In this document: positions 1-8,802 of the stretch, piece by piece
Layout: the number at the start of each line of letters is the position of its first letter
Numbering within the stretch: position 1 is the first letter of the stretch
Source: Rubrivivax sp.
GTDB lineage: Bacteria; Pseudomonadota; Gammaproteobacteria; Burkholderiales; Burkholderiaceae_C
Assembly: GCA_027484825.1 (NCBI GenBank)
Contig: JAIXSE010000021.1
Coordinates: 526,913 to 590,912, forward strand
Direction of reading: 5' to 3'
DNA: 64,000 nt
Position numbers and translations under genes: made by a program
The notes under the pieces: model-generated
What the model was told of the DNA's origin: nothing
What the model saw: the letters and a program-made list of their open reading frames with translations, nothing else
Database searches by the model: none

Positions 1-60
1 GGAGCCACATGCGGGCCACCTGCTTGCCGCTGCGCACAGGCAAACAAGCCAGCACGGCGA

Positions 61-1251
61 TCAAGCCGGCACCTGCACCACCATCACCGCGATCAAGCCC
101 CCGCACAAGATCATGGCGCTCACATAGAGGCCCCAGGCCCGCCGTCGCGAGGCCCGGTCACTCAAGCGATGCTCGCTGCCATCGCCCGTTCCGTCCTGCA
201 CACCGCGCGCCAGCATCGCGCCCGTTGCCGACAGGCCCACTGCGACCACCGCGGCGGCCAGCAGGTTGCGGCCTTCGCCGAGGTCATCGGCGGCGTCCAG
301 CCATATCGCCGTTGCAGCCGCCGTCACCATGAAGAGGCTGATCGCCCGCCCCACATCCAAAGCCTGCATGCGCGAGACGAAGCGAGGCTGCCGCAGCCGC
401 GCCTCATCCGGCGGCGCAAAGGGCGGCAGGCCCGGCGGCGTCCAGCCTGGCGACTTGAACAGCACCCGCACGCGGTCGCGCCAGCGCGGCGTGGCCCGGG
501 CGCGCTCGAACAGCTCGCCGTAGAACTGACCGATGGCGCGCAGCGGCGACCAGCTGTGCAGCGGCTTGACCGTCCCGTAGACGCAGGGTTCCGTCTCCGG
601 GGTGAAGCTGCCGAACATCCGGTCCCAGATCACCAGGACTGCGCCGTAGTTCTTGTCGAGATAGCCTGGATTCACCGCGTGATGCACCCGGTGATTGGAG
701 GGCGTGGAGATCACCCGGTCCAGCCAGCCCAGCTTGCCGATCAGCTCGGTGTGGATCCAGAACTGGTAGAGCAGCACAAACAGCCCCGCGCCCAGATAGA
801 GATCGACCGGCATGCCCAGCAGGGCCATCGGCAGGAAGAAGGGCGCACCCATCACCGCGTAGAAACTTTCCTGCCGCAGCGCCGTTGTCAGGTTGAAGCG
901 CTCGCTTTGATGGTGCACCGCATGGGCCGCCCAGAAGATGGCGCTCTCGTGGCTGACGCGGTGCAGCCAGTAATCGCAGAAGTCGTAGACGAGGATGGCT
1001 GCCGCCCAGGCCCACCCGCCCGACCAGGTTGAGGCCGGCAGCAGGGCCACGTGCGGGAGCGCTGCGGCATACAGGCCCGTCTGGAACAGCGGCGTCACTG
1101 CCGCCACCGCCAGGCTCATCAGGCCCTGGCTGAGGCTGCTCAGCGAGTCGGCCAGGTCGTGGGTGTCGCGGTTCTGACGACGGCTCCACAGCCATTCCAA
1201 AGCGATGCAAAGCGCAAACAGCGGGACGGCGATCAGGAGGACGCTATGCAT
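61..1251 (-). CDS. Sterol desaturase / fatty acid hydroxylase superfamily membrane protein
   Basis: A 396-residue integral membrane protein. The histidine clusters of the di-iron fatty acid hydroxylase superfamily are visible: HRVSH, then HAVHH about a dozen residues later, and NHRVHH further on. These should bind a non-haem di-iron centre that hydroxylates or desaturates a lipid C-H bond at the inner membrane. Hydrophobic segments lie at the N-terminus (about residues 1-20), around 60-100 and 145-170, and two more near the C-terminus beyond the catalytic region. That tail makes the protein longer than minimal family members. The start ATG at 1251 follows only a short gap after the upstream gene on the same strand, so they may be co-transcribed. 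The substrate cannot be told from sequence; carotenoid, sterol or ornithine-lipid hydroxylation are all known in the superfamily. Confidence 0.85.
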   Translation of the reverse strand: MHSVLLIAVPLFALCIALEWLWSRRQNRDTHDLADSLSSLSQGLMSLAVAAVTPLFQTGLYAAALPHVALLPASTWSGGWAWAAAILVYDFCDYWLHRVSHESAIFWAAHAVHHQSERFNLTTALRQESFYAVMGAPFFLPMALLGMPVDLYLGAGLFVLLYQFWIHTELIGKLGWLDRVISTPSNHRVHHAVNPGYLDKNYGAVLVIWDRMFGSFTPETEPCVYGTVKPLHSWSPLRAIGQFYGELFERARATPRWRDRVRVLFKSPGWTPPGLPPFAPPDEARLRQPRFVSRMQALDVGRAISLFMVTAAATAIWLDAADDLGEGRNLLAAAVVAVGLSATGAMLARGVQDGTGDGSEHRLSDRASRRRAWGLYVSAMILCGGLIAVMVVQVPA

Positions 1252-1275
1252 CGCAAGTCGGCTTGATGGCCTTGA

Positions 1276-2112
1276 TTAAAACCGATACCAGAGACTGGCG
1301 CTGAAGGTCTGCTGCGACTTGGCGGTCGTCAGCGGCGAATGCGCCGCGTCGCCAACCAGCCGCGCATTGAGCCACTGCCCGCTGACCGACCAGCGCGACG
1401 AGAATTTGTGCTCGCCGTTGAGCGCGAGGCTCCAGTCCATCATCCCGGCGCGTGGCCGCCATTCGGGCAGGCCGCTGGCGAGGGCCTCGCGCGGGCCGAC
1501 GCCATAGCTGCTGCGCAGATGCGCGGCGTTGGCAGCCGTCGCCGCGAGCGTCACGCCGATCAAGTCGTTGCCGATGGGAATGCCCGAGCTCACACCGAGC
1601 TCCAACTGCTGACCGTCATGATGTTGGCCGCTGCCCCAGGACGCGCCCGATTGCAGCAGCAGCCAGGGCGTGACCTGGACATTGACGAAGGCCTCGGAGG
1701 TGATGCGTGTGCCGAGCCGGTCGATGCCCTGCGGGGTGTAGCGCGAGGGCCGGCCGAACTGTGGCCACAGACGAGCGCCCGCCTGCCAGGTCTTGGCGGA
1801 CTCGGCGCCGGCCAGCAGGGGGACGAGGTTCCAGCCCACGCCCAGGTCCGTGGAGACGAAGCCACCGTTGGGCGCGAGGTATTCGAAGGCGGGCAACACA
1901 TCATCGCTGCGGGCGCGGGAGCCCGGCGCGGAGGGCCAACTGCGCGTGGAGACACCGCCGGACCAGCTCGATTCGGCCGGGGGGGCGTCCATCAGCAGCA
2001 GGCTTCCTGCCGCCCAGGCCGGGGCGGCGATCGCCAGCACACCCGCGCAGAGCAGCGGCAAGCGTAGCGAACGTGGCCGGCGGAGCCAGCGGGGCGGGGG
2101 GAGGGCGGGCAT
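1276..2112 (-). CDS. MipA/OmpV-like outer-membrane beta-barrel protein
   Basis: About 278 residues with an Arg-rich n-region, a hydrophobic core and an AWA-type signal cleavage site near residue 36. The rest alternates polar and aromatic residues like a small beta-barrel and ends in the aromatic terminus WYRF that BAM recognises. The C-terminal part (LVGDAAHSPL followed by a final strand) resembles the MipA/OmpV family of scaffold or porin-like proteins. The open frame extends upstream to a TTG at 2166, but the ATG at 2112 places the signal peptide properly, so I chose it; no strong ribosome-binding site is visible. It is divergent from the DUF2946 gene at 2214. The family assignment rests on recalled motifs and is moderate; generic outer-membrane protein is safer. 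Confidence 0.6.
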   Translation of the reverse strand: MPALPPPRWLRRPRSLRLPLLCAGVLAIAAPAWAAGSLLLMDAPPAESSWSGGVSTRSWPSAPGSRARSDDVLPAFEYLAPNGGFVSTDLGVGWNLVPLLAGAESAKTWQAGARLWPQFGRPSRYTPQGIDRLGTRITSEAFVNVQVTPWLLLQSGASWGSGQHHDGQQLELGVSSGIPIGNDLIGVTLAATAANAAHLRSSYGVGPREALASGLPEWRPRAGMMDWSLALNGEHKFSSRWSVSGQWLNARLVGDAAHSPLTTAKSQQTFSASLWYRF

Positions 2113-2213
2113 GGGGCAGGTCACAGGGAATTCTATGAAGCGAGGTCGGCGCGGACCTTGCTGCAAGCTGTCGTCTGGCCGTCGACGGCCCTTCCATCTC
2201 GTACACTCTCCGG

Positions 2214-2621
2214 ATGTCCTTCGGCCGTGCCCTCAAAGCCCTCATCTCGTGGATCGCGTGCATCGCGCTCCTGATGAGTGCATCGGCCCCGGCAATGTCG
2301 CAAGCCCTTCGACCCGACGTGCCGTCAGGCTGGGCCGAGATCTGCAGCGTCACAGGCACGAAACTGGTGAAGCTGGAAGGCAGCCTCCAGACCGGGGCAG
2401 AGAAGTCCGGCGGCACCGATGAAGGCGCATCGAAGCATGGGTTGAAGCAGTGCCCTTACTGCTCGACGCATGCCACCGTGTTGGGTTTACCTCCCGCGGT
2501 GTCCACGACCCTGCCCACGCATGCGCTGGCGCTTGCTGTCCCCGCGCTGTTCCTGACAGCGCCCAGGCCCTTGTTCGCCTGGGCCAGTGCCCAGCCTCGC
2601 GCGCCGCCCGTCCAAGCCTGA
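2214..2621 (+). CDS. DUF2946 family protein (first of two)
   Basis: A 135-residue protein with an N-terminal hydrophobic helix (about residues 8-28) acting as signal peptide or anchor. It carries the DUF2946 hallmarks: W-x-E-I-C-S-V-T-G followed 40-50 residues later by C-P-Y-C-S-T-H, i.e. two cysteines spaced CxxC with a nearby His, then a second hydrophobic stretch near the C-terminus. Members of this family of unknown function often sit beside TonB receptors and PepSY proteins and are suspected of metal handling at the envelope. A second copy lies at 8803-9186, so the two flank a PepSY/TonB-receptor block. A TACACT sequence sits only six bases before the ATG, which would give almost no leader if it is the -10 element. 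Confidence 0.8.
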   Translation: MSFGRALKALISWIACIALLMSASAPAMSQALRPDVPSGWAEICSVTGTKLVKLEGSLQTGAEKSGGTDEGASKHGLKQCPYCSTHATVLGLPPAVSTTLPTHALALAVPALFLTAPRPLFAWASAQPRAPPVQA

Positions 2622-2726
2622 GCTTTGAAGAACGCTGGGCCTTGGCCAAAAGCCAATGGCGCCAGCCCAGCCTGATGCTGGCAGCCGCAATGACGGCCTG
2701 CCACCCCACGCCCAAATCCTCACGGT

Positions 2727-2819
2727 ATGAACAAGCTTCCTCCACTGACGACGCTGGCATTGACCTGCCTGGCCCTGACCGCGCCACCTTGCGGCCGGAC
2801 TATTGAGCGGGAGTCTTGA
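2727..2819 (+). CDS. Possible 30-residue membrane/lipoprotein-like peptide before PepSY gene
   Basis: A short frame (ATG at 2727, TGA at 2817-2819) encodes a 30-residue peptide with Lys at position 3, a hydrophobic run from about 9 to 18 and cysteines at positions 14 and 22. Its stop codon abuts the ATG of the PepSY gene at 2820, the arrangement expected of a translationally coupled leader or small envelope peptide. No canonical lipobox (L-A/S-G/A-C) is present. It may be a real small protein, a coupling leader or chance. Confidence 0.35.
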   Translation: MNKLPPLTTLALTCLALTAPPCGRTIERES

Positions 2820-4238
2820 ATGAACGAATCCGCGCTGTACCGCCGCGTCCGGCGCTGGCATTTCTATGCCGGACTGGTCTGCCTGCCTTTTCTCCTGCTG
2901 CTGGCGGTCACCGGCGGGCTCTATCTGTTCAAGGATCCCATCGAGAACTGGGTCTATCGCCCCCTGTTGACGGTGGACGTCAAGCCAGGCACCCCGCTGA
3001 GCGCCGAGGCCCTGGTGTCTCGGGCCCTGGTGGCGTTGCCTGGCACGGCGGTGCGATTCGTCTCGCCGCCTGCGCCGGGCCGCAGTGCGGAAGTGGGCGT
3101 CCAGACAGCGTCCGCCGGCGTGGTCGCGGTGTACCTGGATCCGGCCGACGGCCGCGTGCTGGGTCAGGTTGCGGATGCCTCGCGCCTGATGACCGTCATC
3201 AAGCACCTTCATTCTCTGGCGCTTGTTGGCCAGGTCGCCAATCTCTGGATTGAGGTGGTGGCGGGGTGGGCGATCGTGCTGGTCGTCTCGGGCCTGTTCC
3301 TGTGGTGGCCGCGGGGGCGCTCCGGCGGCGTGCTGAGCATTCGCGGGCGGCCCCGCGAGCGGCTCTGGTGGCGAGACCTCCATGCGGTCACCGGCTGCGT
3401 GGCGGCCGCCGCCATCCTGTTCCTGGCGGTGACGGGCATGCCATGGTCCGCATTCTGGGGTGAGCAGTTTGGCCGACTCACCGAGACTTGGGGTGTGGGA
3501 ACTCCGCCCTACGCATGGGGCGGGGCGCCGCCCTCCACCTTGCCGCTGGCGGGACTGCCGGACGTGCCCTGGTCATCGAGCCAGGCAGCATTGCCACAGT
3601 CGGGTGTTCACGATGGCCATGAAGGCCATCAAGGCAATGAGGGGCACCAGTCACCACAAGGACAACACGATCACCAAACGCCCGTAGCGATTCAGCCTGG
3701 CTCTGCAGGCGCCGCTCCGTCCCTCGACCTGGATCAGGCCTTGCGAATCTTCGCGCGCATGGGCCTTGCAGCCGGCACGCCGGTGCGTTTGCCCAGTGGG
3801 CCGCAAGGCGTGTACTCAGCGATGCATTTCCCGGACGACGTGCGAGACCTGCGGGTCGTGCATCTGGACCGATACAGCGGCGCCGTTCTGGCCGACATCG
3901 GACTGAAGGATTACGGGGCTGCGGGACGGATCACCGAATGGGGCATCAGCCTGCACACCGGGCGTCAGTTCGGGCTCTGGAATCAACTGCTGATGCTGGC
4001 GGGATGTCTGTCCATCGTGGTGTTGGCTGTGTCCAGCGTGGTGATGTGGTGGAAGCGCCGGCCCCGCGGACGTCTGGCGGCACCGCCGCGTCGTGCCGGG
4101 GATCGGGCCGCAGTGGGTGCGGTGGCGGTCGCTGCGGTGCTGGGCCTGCTCTATCCCTTGCTCGGCGCCTCCATGCTGGTGGCGCTGCTGGTCGATACGT
4201 TGATGCCGGGCCGCTGGCGGCAGCGCTTCGGTCTCTAG
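2820..4238 (+). CDS. PepSY-associated TM helix protein (iron-uptake type)
   Basis: A 472-residue inner-membrane protein of the PepSY_TM (PiuB-like) family. It has an N-terminal RRWHFYAGL segment leading into the first membrane helix (about 15-38), a periplasmic PepSY region, a second helix around 140-165, a third near 195-215, a long His-rich periplasmic loop (about 255-290, with repeated HDGHEG/HQ-type residues) and two or more helices after residue 385. Such proteins are common in siderophore and haem/metal uptake loci and may take part in reductive iron release or electron transfer across the inner membrane. The His-rich loop could bind metal. It converges on the tandem TonB receptor operon (4317-8554) and is preceded by DUF2946. 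Confidence 0.85.
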   Translation: MNESALYRRVRRWHFYAGLVCLPFLLLLAVTGGLYLFKDPIENWVYRPLLTVDVKPGTPLSAEALVSRALVALPGTAVRFVSPPAPGRSAEVGVQTASAGVVAVYLDPADGRVLGQVADASRLMTVIKHLHSLALVGQVANLWIEVVAGWAIVLVVSGLFLWWPRGRSGGVLSIRGRPRERLWWRDLHAVTGCVAAAAILFLAVTGMPWSAFWGEQFGRLTETWGVGTPPYAWGGAPPSTLPLAGLPDVPWSSSQAALPQSGVHDGHEGHQGNEGHQSPQGQHDHQTPVAIQPGSAGAAPSLDLDQALRIFARMGLAAGTPVRLPSGPQGVYSAMHFPDDVRDLRVVHLDRYSGAVLADIGLKDYGAAGRITEWGISLHTGRQFGLWNQLLMLAGCLSIVVLAVSSVVMWWKRRPRGRLAAPPRRAGDRAAVGAVAVAAVLGLLYPLLGASMLVALLVDTLMPGRWRQRFGL

Positions 4239-4316
4239 GCCTCTTCTTCACACGGGATCCTCCATGACACCACCCGTCGACACCTGCCTCGCGACCCGCC
4301 ACGGCCGCATGACCGC

Positions 4317-6434
4317 TCAGAAGAGGTAGCGGGCCGTCACCGCCACAGCGCGTCCTTCCGCAGGGGTGACCCAGCGCGCGACGTGGAGGTGACTCGAGAC
4401 GTAATAGCCCTTGTCGAACAGGTTGCGCAGAGACAGTTGAAGCTCCAGGGTCTGATCCGTGCCGACTCTGGTGGCCCAGCTCTGCAGCAGGTCGACCCGC
4501 GCATAACCCGGCAGGGTCGTGGTGTTGGCCTCATCCGCAAACCGGCGGCTCTGCGCGGCCATGTTGACGCCGGATTTCCAGCCCTGTCCCCAATCCCACT
4601 GTCCCCACAGGTTCAGGACATGGCGGGCCACGTTGGGCACTTGCTTGCCGCCATAACTGGCGTTGTAGCCGTATTTCGCCTGGGTGTAGGCATAGCTGGT
4701 CTGAACGCTGAGGCGCTCCGAGAGTTTTCCGCCGAGCGTGGCCTCGATGCCGCGGGACGTGGCTTCCCCGGCCAGGCCGAAATCGAACAGGTTGCCGGGG
4801 GTGCTGAGGTCCGACGAAATCATGTTGCGCTGTTTCAGCCGGTAGGCCGCCAGGTCAGAGGCCAGGGCGCCGCCCAGCCATTGCGACTTCCACCCGATTT
4901 CCTGCTGCGTCGATCGCCGACTGGGCAGTGACTGATTGGTGGAAGACGCGACCTGATTGGGCGAGAGCCCGGTGCTGACATTGGCGTAGACGGTGTCGCT
5001 TGCGCCCAGATGGCGGAGCACCGCCACTTTGGGAGACCAGCGCGACTCCTTCACCGGCAACACGCTGGCAGTGCCATACCGGAAGTTCTGACGATCCAGA
5101 CGCGCGCCGGCCACCAGGGACCAGTCCCCGAGCTCGACTTGATCCTGGAGCGACGCGCCCACGGCATACAGGCTCTGGGTGGTGAGCGACACCGGAAGTG
5201 CATCCGGATTCGACGGTGCCGTCACCCGCCCATACACCGGGTTGTAGACGTTGATGCTGGGGCTGGTGGACGCCGGAACGGAGCGAGTGGGCTGGAACAG
5301 CGACTCTTCGTAGTAATCAAGGCCCAGATAGAGCCGATGCGTCACGCCCGCCAGTGCCTGGTCACGGCTGACCGAGCTGGTCACGGCATTGATGCGGCGC
5401 GTGGTGCCAGGTTCCCAGGAAGAGACACGCGCCCAGGTACCCGCCGGCTGGTTGGCCAGGGGAGAGCCATTCAGGACGTTCTTGATCGAGGTGGAATCAG
5501 CTTCCAGGTGCGTCCATTGAAGCGAGGCGCGGGTCGACGCGTCCAGTGCCACATCGCCTGCGAGGTCCACGATCCGATTGCGGGTGGTGGAGTCACCGAA
5601 GGGCTCGCTCAGTTGTCGGTCCAGCGGGACGTCGACCGGGCGGCCATTCAGCGAGGGCAGGCCGTAATCGGGCTGGTAGGTCTGATTCGTGGCCTCCACG
5701 CTGGCACGCAGGTGATAGCGGGAGCCGCCGCTTTTGGCGACGCCCACTTTCACGCCGTTGAGCTCGTCGGGAACATGCCGCCATTCGCTGCTGGTGGACC
5801 GTGTGGCAATGATGCGTGCGGCCCATTCGTTTTCGGCGGACAGGACCCGGTTGAGATCGACCGAGACCTCGCGTGCGTTGGACTGCCCGACCGTCACCAG
5901 CACCGAGCCAAAGTTCCTGAGCTGGGGCTGCTTGGTCACGATGTTGACCGTGCCGCCGGGTTCACTTCGCAGCGCGACAGCTGCGCCGGGGCCACGCAAG
6001 ACATCCACGCTCTCGACAAATGCTGGCGTGAAGGGATAGTTGGATAGCCGCGCTCCGTCCCGCATGACGCGGTTGGAGCCGGTGCCACTGTCGGTCACCG
6101 AGCCGCGCAGGACGAAGAACTGCGTGTGAGAGCCATTGAAGCCGGAGTCCGCCTGCGCCCCCGGCACGTTGCGAAACACCTCCTGAAGCGTGGTGGCCCC
6201 CTGTGCGCGAAACAGGTCTGCCGAGACGCTGTTGATCGAGAACGGTGTCTCCAGCGGTGTGGCCTTGATGCCCAGCGCAAGGGCTGTGGCGGAGGCCGCA
6301 TCGGCCACGGCGGAAATGCGCACAGGCGGAAGCACCGCCGCGGGCGTCTCCGCGGATTGCGCAACGGCAAGACCTGGAAGGACGACCAGAGCGATTGTGA
6401 GTGAGGGAGAAGTCATGACAGTGGGCCTGGGCAT
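4317..6434 (-). CDS. TonB-dependent siderophore receptor (second gene of tandem pair)
   Basis: About 705 residues: signal peptide ending near AVAQ, then a plug domain with the FRNVPGAQAD and LRGPGAAVALRSEPGG segments and an NIVTK motif, then a 22-strand barrel ending TARYLF. No N-terminal secretin/TonB signalling domain is present, so it is a transporter rather than a FecA/FpvA-type transducer. The frame is open much further upstream inside the neighbouring gene, but the ATG at 6434 overlaps that gene's TGA in a TGATG arrangement, which supports coupling and sets the start. An internal ATG at 6416 is an alternative. The ligand is probably a ferric siderophore, since the plug resembles the FhuA/FhuE/FpvA group, but the sequence does not identify it. 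Confidence 0.85.
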   Translation of the reverse strand: MPRPTVMTSPSLTIALVVLPGLAVAQSAETPAAVLPPVRISAVADAASATALALGIKATPLETPFSINSVSADLFRAQGATTLQEVFRNVPGAQADSGFNGSHTQFFVLRGSVTDSGTGSNRVMRDGARLSNYPFTPAFVESVDVLRGPGAAVALRSEPGGTVNIVTKQPQLRNFGSVLVTVGQSNAREVSVDLNRVLSAENEWAARIIATRSTSSEWRHVPDELNGVKVGVAKSGGSRYHLRASVEATNQTYQPDYGLPSLNGRPVDVPLDRQLSEPFGDSTTRNRIVDLAGDVALDASTRASLQWTHLEADSTSIKNVLNGSPLANQPAGTWARVSSWEPGTTRRINAVTSSVSRDQALAGVTHRLYLGLDYYEESLFQPTRSVPASTSPSINVYNPVYGRVTAPSNPDALPVSLTTQSLYAVGASLQDQVELGDWSLVAGARLDRQNFRYGTASVLPVKESRWSPKVAVLRHLGASDTVYANVSTGLSPNQVASSTNQSLPSRRSTQQEIGWKSQWLGGALASDLAAYRLKQRNMISSDLSTPGNLFDFGLAGEATSRGIEATLGGKLSERLSVQTSYAYTQAKYGYNASYGGKQVPNVARHVLNLWGQWDWGQGWKSGVNMAAQSRRFADEANTTTLPGYARVDLLQSWATRVGTDQTLELQLSLRNLFDKGYYVSSHLHVARWVTPAEGRAVAVTARYLF

Positions 6435-8554
6435 CAGAAAACGTAGCTGGCAGAGAGTCGGGCCGAGCGCCCGGCCGCCGGTTGCAGCATGTAGTTGAAG
6501 GTGCTGGCACTGCCGCCGGTGTAGTAGCTGCGGTCCAGCACGTTGTCGATGTTGAGCTGCAGTCGCCAGGCGTCGTGGCGGTAGAGCACGGCGAGGTCGC
6601 CTCTGACGTAGCCGCTGAGCTTGTAGGTGTTGGGCAAGGTGGCTTCGCGGGCCCCCACGTAATACAGGCCGGCGCCGATGCCCCAGCCGGGCAGTGACGT
6701 CAGGTCCCAGGTGGACCACAGGTTGGCGTGGTGACGCGGTGCATTCGTCAGCGCATCACCCGCGGGAATGCTGCCGTCGCTTTTCACAAACGCATCGGTA
6801 TAGCTGTAGCTGCCGATGACCTTCCAGGTGTTGGTGATGGCGCCGGCAAGATCCAGCTCCAGGCCGCGGCTGTCCTGCCGGCCTGTCAACACCTGGCGCG
6901 TCGGGTCGGTCGGGTCGGTCGTCAGCATGTTGCTGCGTTCGAGCCGAAAGGCCGTGACGGTCAGCAGCAGCCGGTTGTTGAACAGCTGCTGCTTTACACC
7001 GGCCTCCCACTGCGTCGCCACTTCCGCTTCGAAGGTGTTTTCATTGGCACCGTGTCCGACATTGGGGGCGTGGCTACGGCTCCAGTCGGCAAAGACGGAG
7101 GTCTCGGTGGTCGGCAACCACACCAGTCCCAATCGTGGCGACCAGGCGGATTGACTCTCCCGACTGGTTTCGCTGCCGGCCACCAGGGCACGGTTGCGGA
7201 ATCGGTCCGCACGCAGCGCAAAGGACGCCTGCCAATTCGGACTGACGATCACCTGGTCTTGAACGAAGATGCCCAGGTCTCGACCCTGGCCCTGATGCGA
7301 GGCATTGGTCCCAAGGTCCGTGAGCGGCAAACGCACGCTGGGGTCGGTCAGGTCCAGGGTCCATCCAAAGCTCCGGGACCCGCGGCTCCCCTGTTCAAGA
7401 TAGCCATAGTCCGCACCCGCGAGGACTTGATGTTGCAAGCCGAACAGATTCACCGTACCGAGCAGTTCAGAGCGTAGCCCGTACTGGGTGGATTCCTCCA
7501 GCGCGCCCGAATACACGGTGACGTCCAGCAGGTCGCCATTGGCTGTTGTGGTGTTGGGGAAGGTCTGGGTGGATTGCTGGCGGTCGTAGGTGGACTGAAC
7601 GGCCGTGCGCAGGGTCCATGTGCTGTTGAATCGATGCTCCAGCTGTGCGGTGACGGCGCGGGTGTCATTGCGACCGAAGTCCCCTGCAACACCGGGGTAC
7701 TGGCCGTCGGTCAGGCCGTAATAGCGGTGGGTGTCGAGCTTCTTGTAATCCGCGACATTAGGCACCCCAAAATCAAATCCCTGACGGCGCAGGTGATTGA
7801 ACTCCGTCAGCAGCAGGACGGACGTGTCGGCGTCCAGCGACCAGCTCAGCGCCGGGGCGATCGACACACTGTTGAAGCCGGCGTGGTCGCGTGCGGTGTC
7901 GTTGTGCTCTGCGGACGCATTCAGGCGCACCCGCAGGGCAGGGCTGATGGCGCGGTTGACGTCCAGCGCGCCACGGGCCTGATCGTAGGAACCACCCGTG
8001 ACGCGAAGTTCGGTGAAGTCATTGCTCAGCGGTTGCTTGGACACGGTGTTGACGTAGCCACCGACAGCGCCGACGCCCCCATACAGCGCGCCTGAGGGTC
8101 CTTTGAAGACTTCGACGCGTTCAATGTTCTGAACATCGCGAAACGCCAGGTAGCCGAAGTTCCGGAATCCGTCGCGCAGTCCGTTGTTCTCGCTGAAGCC
8201 GCGGATGTTGAAGAAGGTGGCGCCGTTTCCGCCGTAGGTGGACTCGGGCAGGGTGCCGCTGACGTTTTCGATCAACTGGTCGGTGCGCGTCACATTGCGA
8301 TCCCGCAGTACGGCTTGGGGAACGACCTGGATGGCTGCCGCCTGGGCGCTCAGAGGCGTGGCGGTGCGGCTGACGCTGACGGATGCATCGGGCAGATAAC
8401 TGGCAGCCGTGGCCGTGCCCGTCACCAGGACATCCGGCAGCTTGCTGGCGTCCTGGGCCAGAGCGGGCATCAGAAACGCTGCGGACAGCGCGGCAGGCAG
8501 TACCTTCAGGGCGTGGTTCATTGCGGTGAACGGCAAGGAGGCCGGGAGAGACAT
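6434..8554 (-). CDS. TonB-dependent siderophore receptor (first gene of tandem pair)
   Basis: A 706-residue outer-membrane receptor. A signal peptide ends at about residue 33 (ALAQ), followed by a plug with QVVPQAVLRDRNVTRTD, ENVSG, FFNIRGF and FKGPSGALYG, typical of siderophore (FhuE/FpvA-like) receptors. The barrel ends in SASYVF with a C-terminal Phe. No STN signalling domain is present. Its stop overlaps the next receptor's start (TGATG), so the two receptors are translated from one message. They are quite different from each other, so they probably take different xenosiderophores. The start ATG at 8554 is preceded by a small ORF (8574-8705) and by DUF2946 on the same strand, suggesting one operon of DUF2946, small ORF, receptor and receptor. 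Confidence 0.88.
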   Translation of the reverse strand: MSLPASLPFTAMNHALKVLPAALSAAFLMPALAQDASKLPDVLVTGTATAASYLPDASVSVSRTATPLSAQAAAIQVVPQAVLRDRNVTRTDQLIENVSGTLPESTYGGNGATFFNIRGFSENNGLRDGFRNFGYLAFRDVQNIERVEVFKGPSGALYGGVGAVGGYVNTVSKQPLSNDFTELRVTGGSYDQARGALDVNRAISPALRVRLNASAEHNDTARDHAGFNSVSIAPALSWSLDADTSVLLLTEFNHLRRQGFDFGVPNVADYKKLDTHRYYGLTDGQYPGVAGDFGRNDTRAVTAQLEHRFNSTWTLRTAVQSTYDRQQSTQTFPNTTTANGDLLDVTVYSGALEESTQYGLRSELLGTVNLFGLQHQVLAGADYGYLEQGSRGSRSFGWTLDLTDPSVRLPLTDLGTNASHQGQGRDLGIFVQDQVIVSPNWQASFALRADRFRNRALVAGSETSRESQSAWSPRLGLVWLPTTETSVFADWSRSHAPNVGHGANENTFEAEVATQWEAGVKQQLFNNRLLLTVTAFRLERSNMLTTDPTDPTRQVLTGRQDSRGLELDLAGAITNTWKVIGSYSYTDAFVKSDGSIPAGDALTNAPRHHANLWSTWDLTSLPGWGIGAGLYYVGAREATLPNTYKLSGYVRGDLAVLYRHDAWRLQLNIDNVLDRSYYTGGSASTFNYMLQPAAGRSARLSASYVF

Positions 8555-8573
8555 GGGAGACCTTTGGAATGGA

Positions 8574-8705
8574 TCAGCGCGGTTCGCTGGGGTGGGCGTC
8601 GGTGTGAGAGACGCACTGGTGAAGCAGCCGACCGCTGGGGGCAGGGCCGGTGAGGGTCAAGGCGGCGCCGATGGCCGCCAGGGGCACCACCAGGACGGCC
8701 GCCAT
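8574..8705 (-). CDS. Possible 43-residue membrane peptide
   Basis: A short minus-strand frame between DUF2946 and the receptor, too short for standard gene callers. It encodes a hydrophobic run (MAAVLVVPLAAIGAALTL) followed by a short polar tail with Cys and two His residues. Third codon positions are almost all G/C, as in the neighbouring real genes. A GTG at 8720 is an alternative start. It may be a small inner-membrane protein of the metal-uptake operon or the tail of a decayed gene. No strong ribosome-binding site is visible. Confidence 0.35.
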   Translation of the reverse strand: MAAVLVVPLAAIGAALTLTGPAPSGRLLHQCVSHTDAHPSEPR

Positions 8706-8802
8706 GGCGCGCAAGGCCACGAACGGCTCACGCCGTAAGACGGGACCGAGGGCCGCTCAGGCCACTCAAGCCGTGTTGGGACCGTGCTGGACGGTCAGGC
8801 GG

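Noticed and set aside
1..55. Minus-strand open frame from a GTG at 55 running off the left edge
   Set aside because: Only 18 codons are visible and nothing identifies it; it could be the next gene after the desaturase but cannot be supported.
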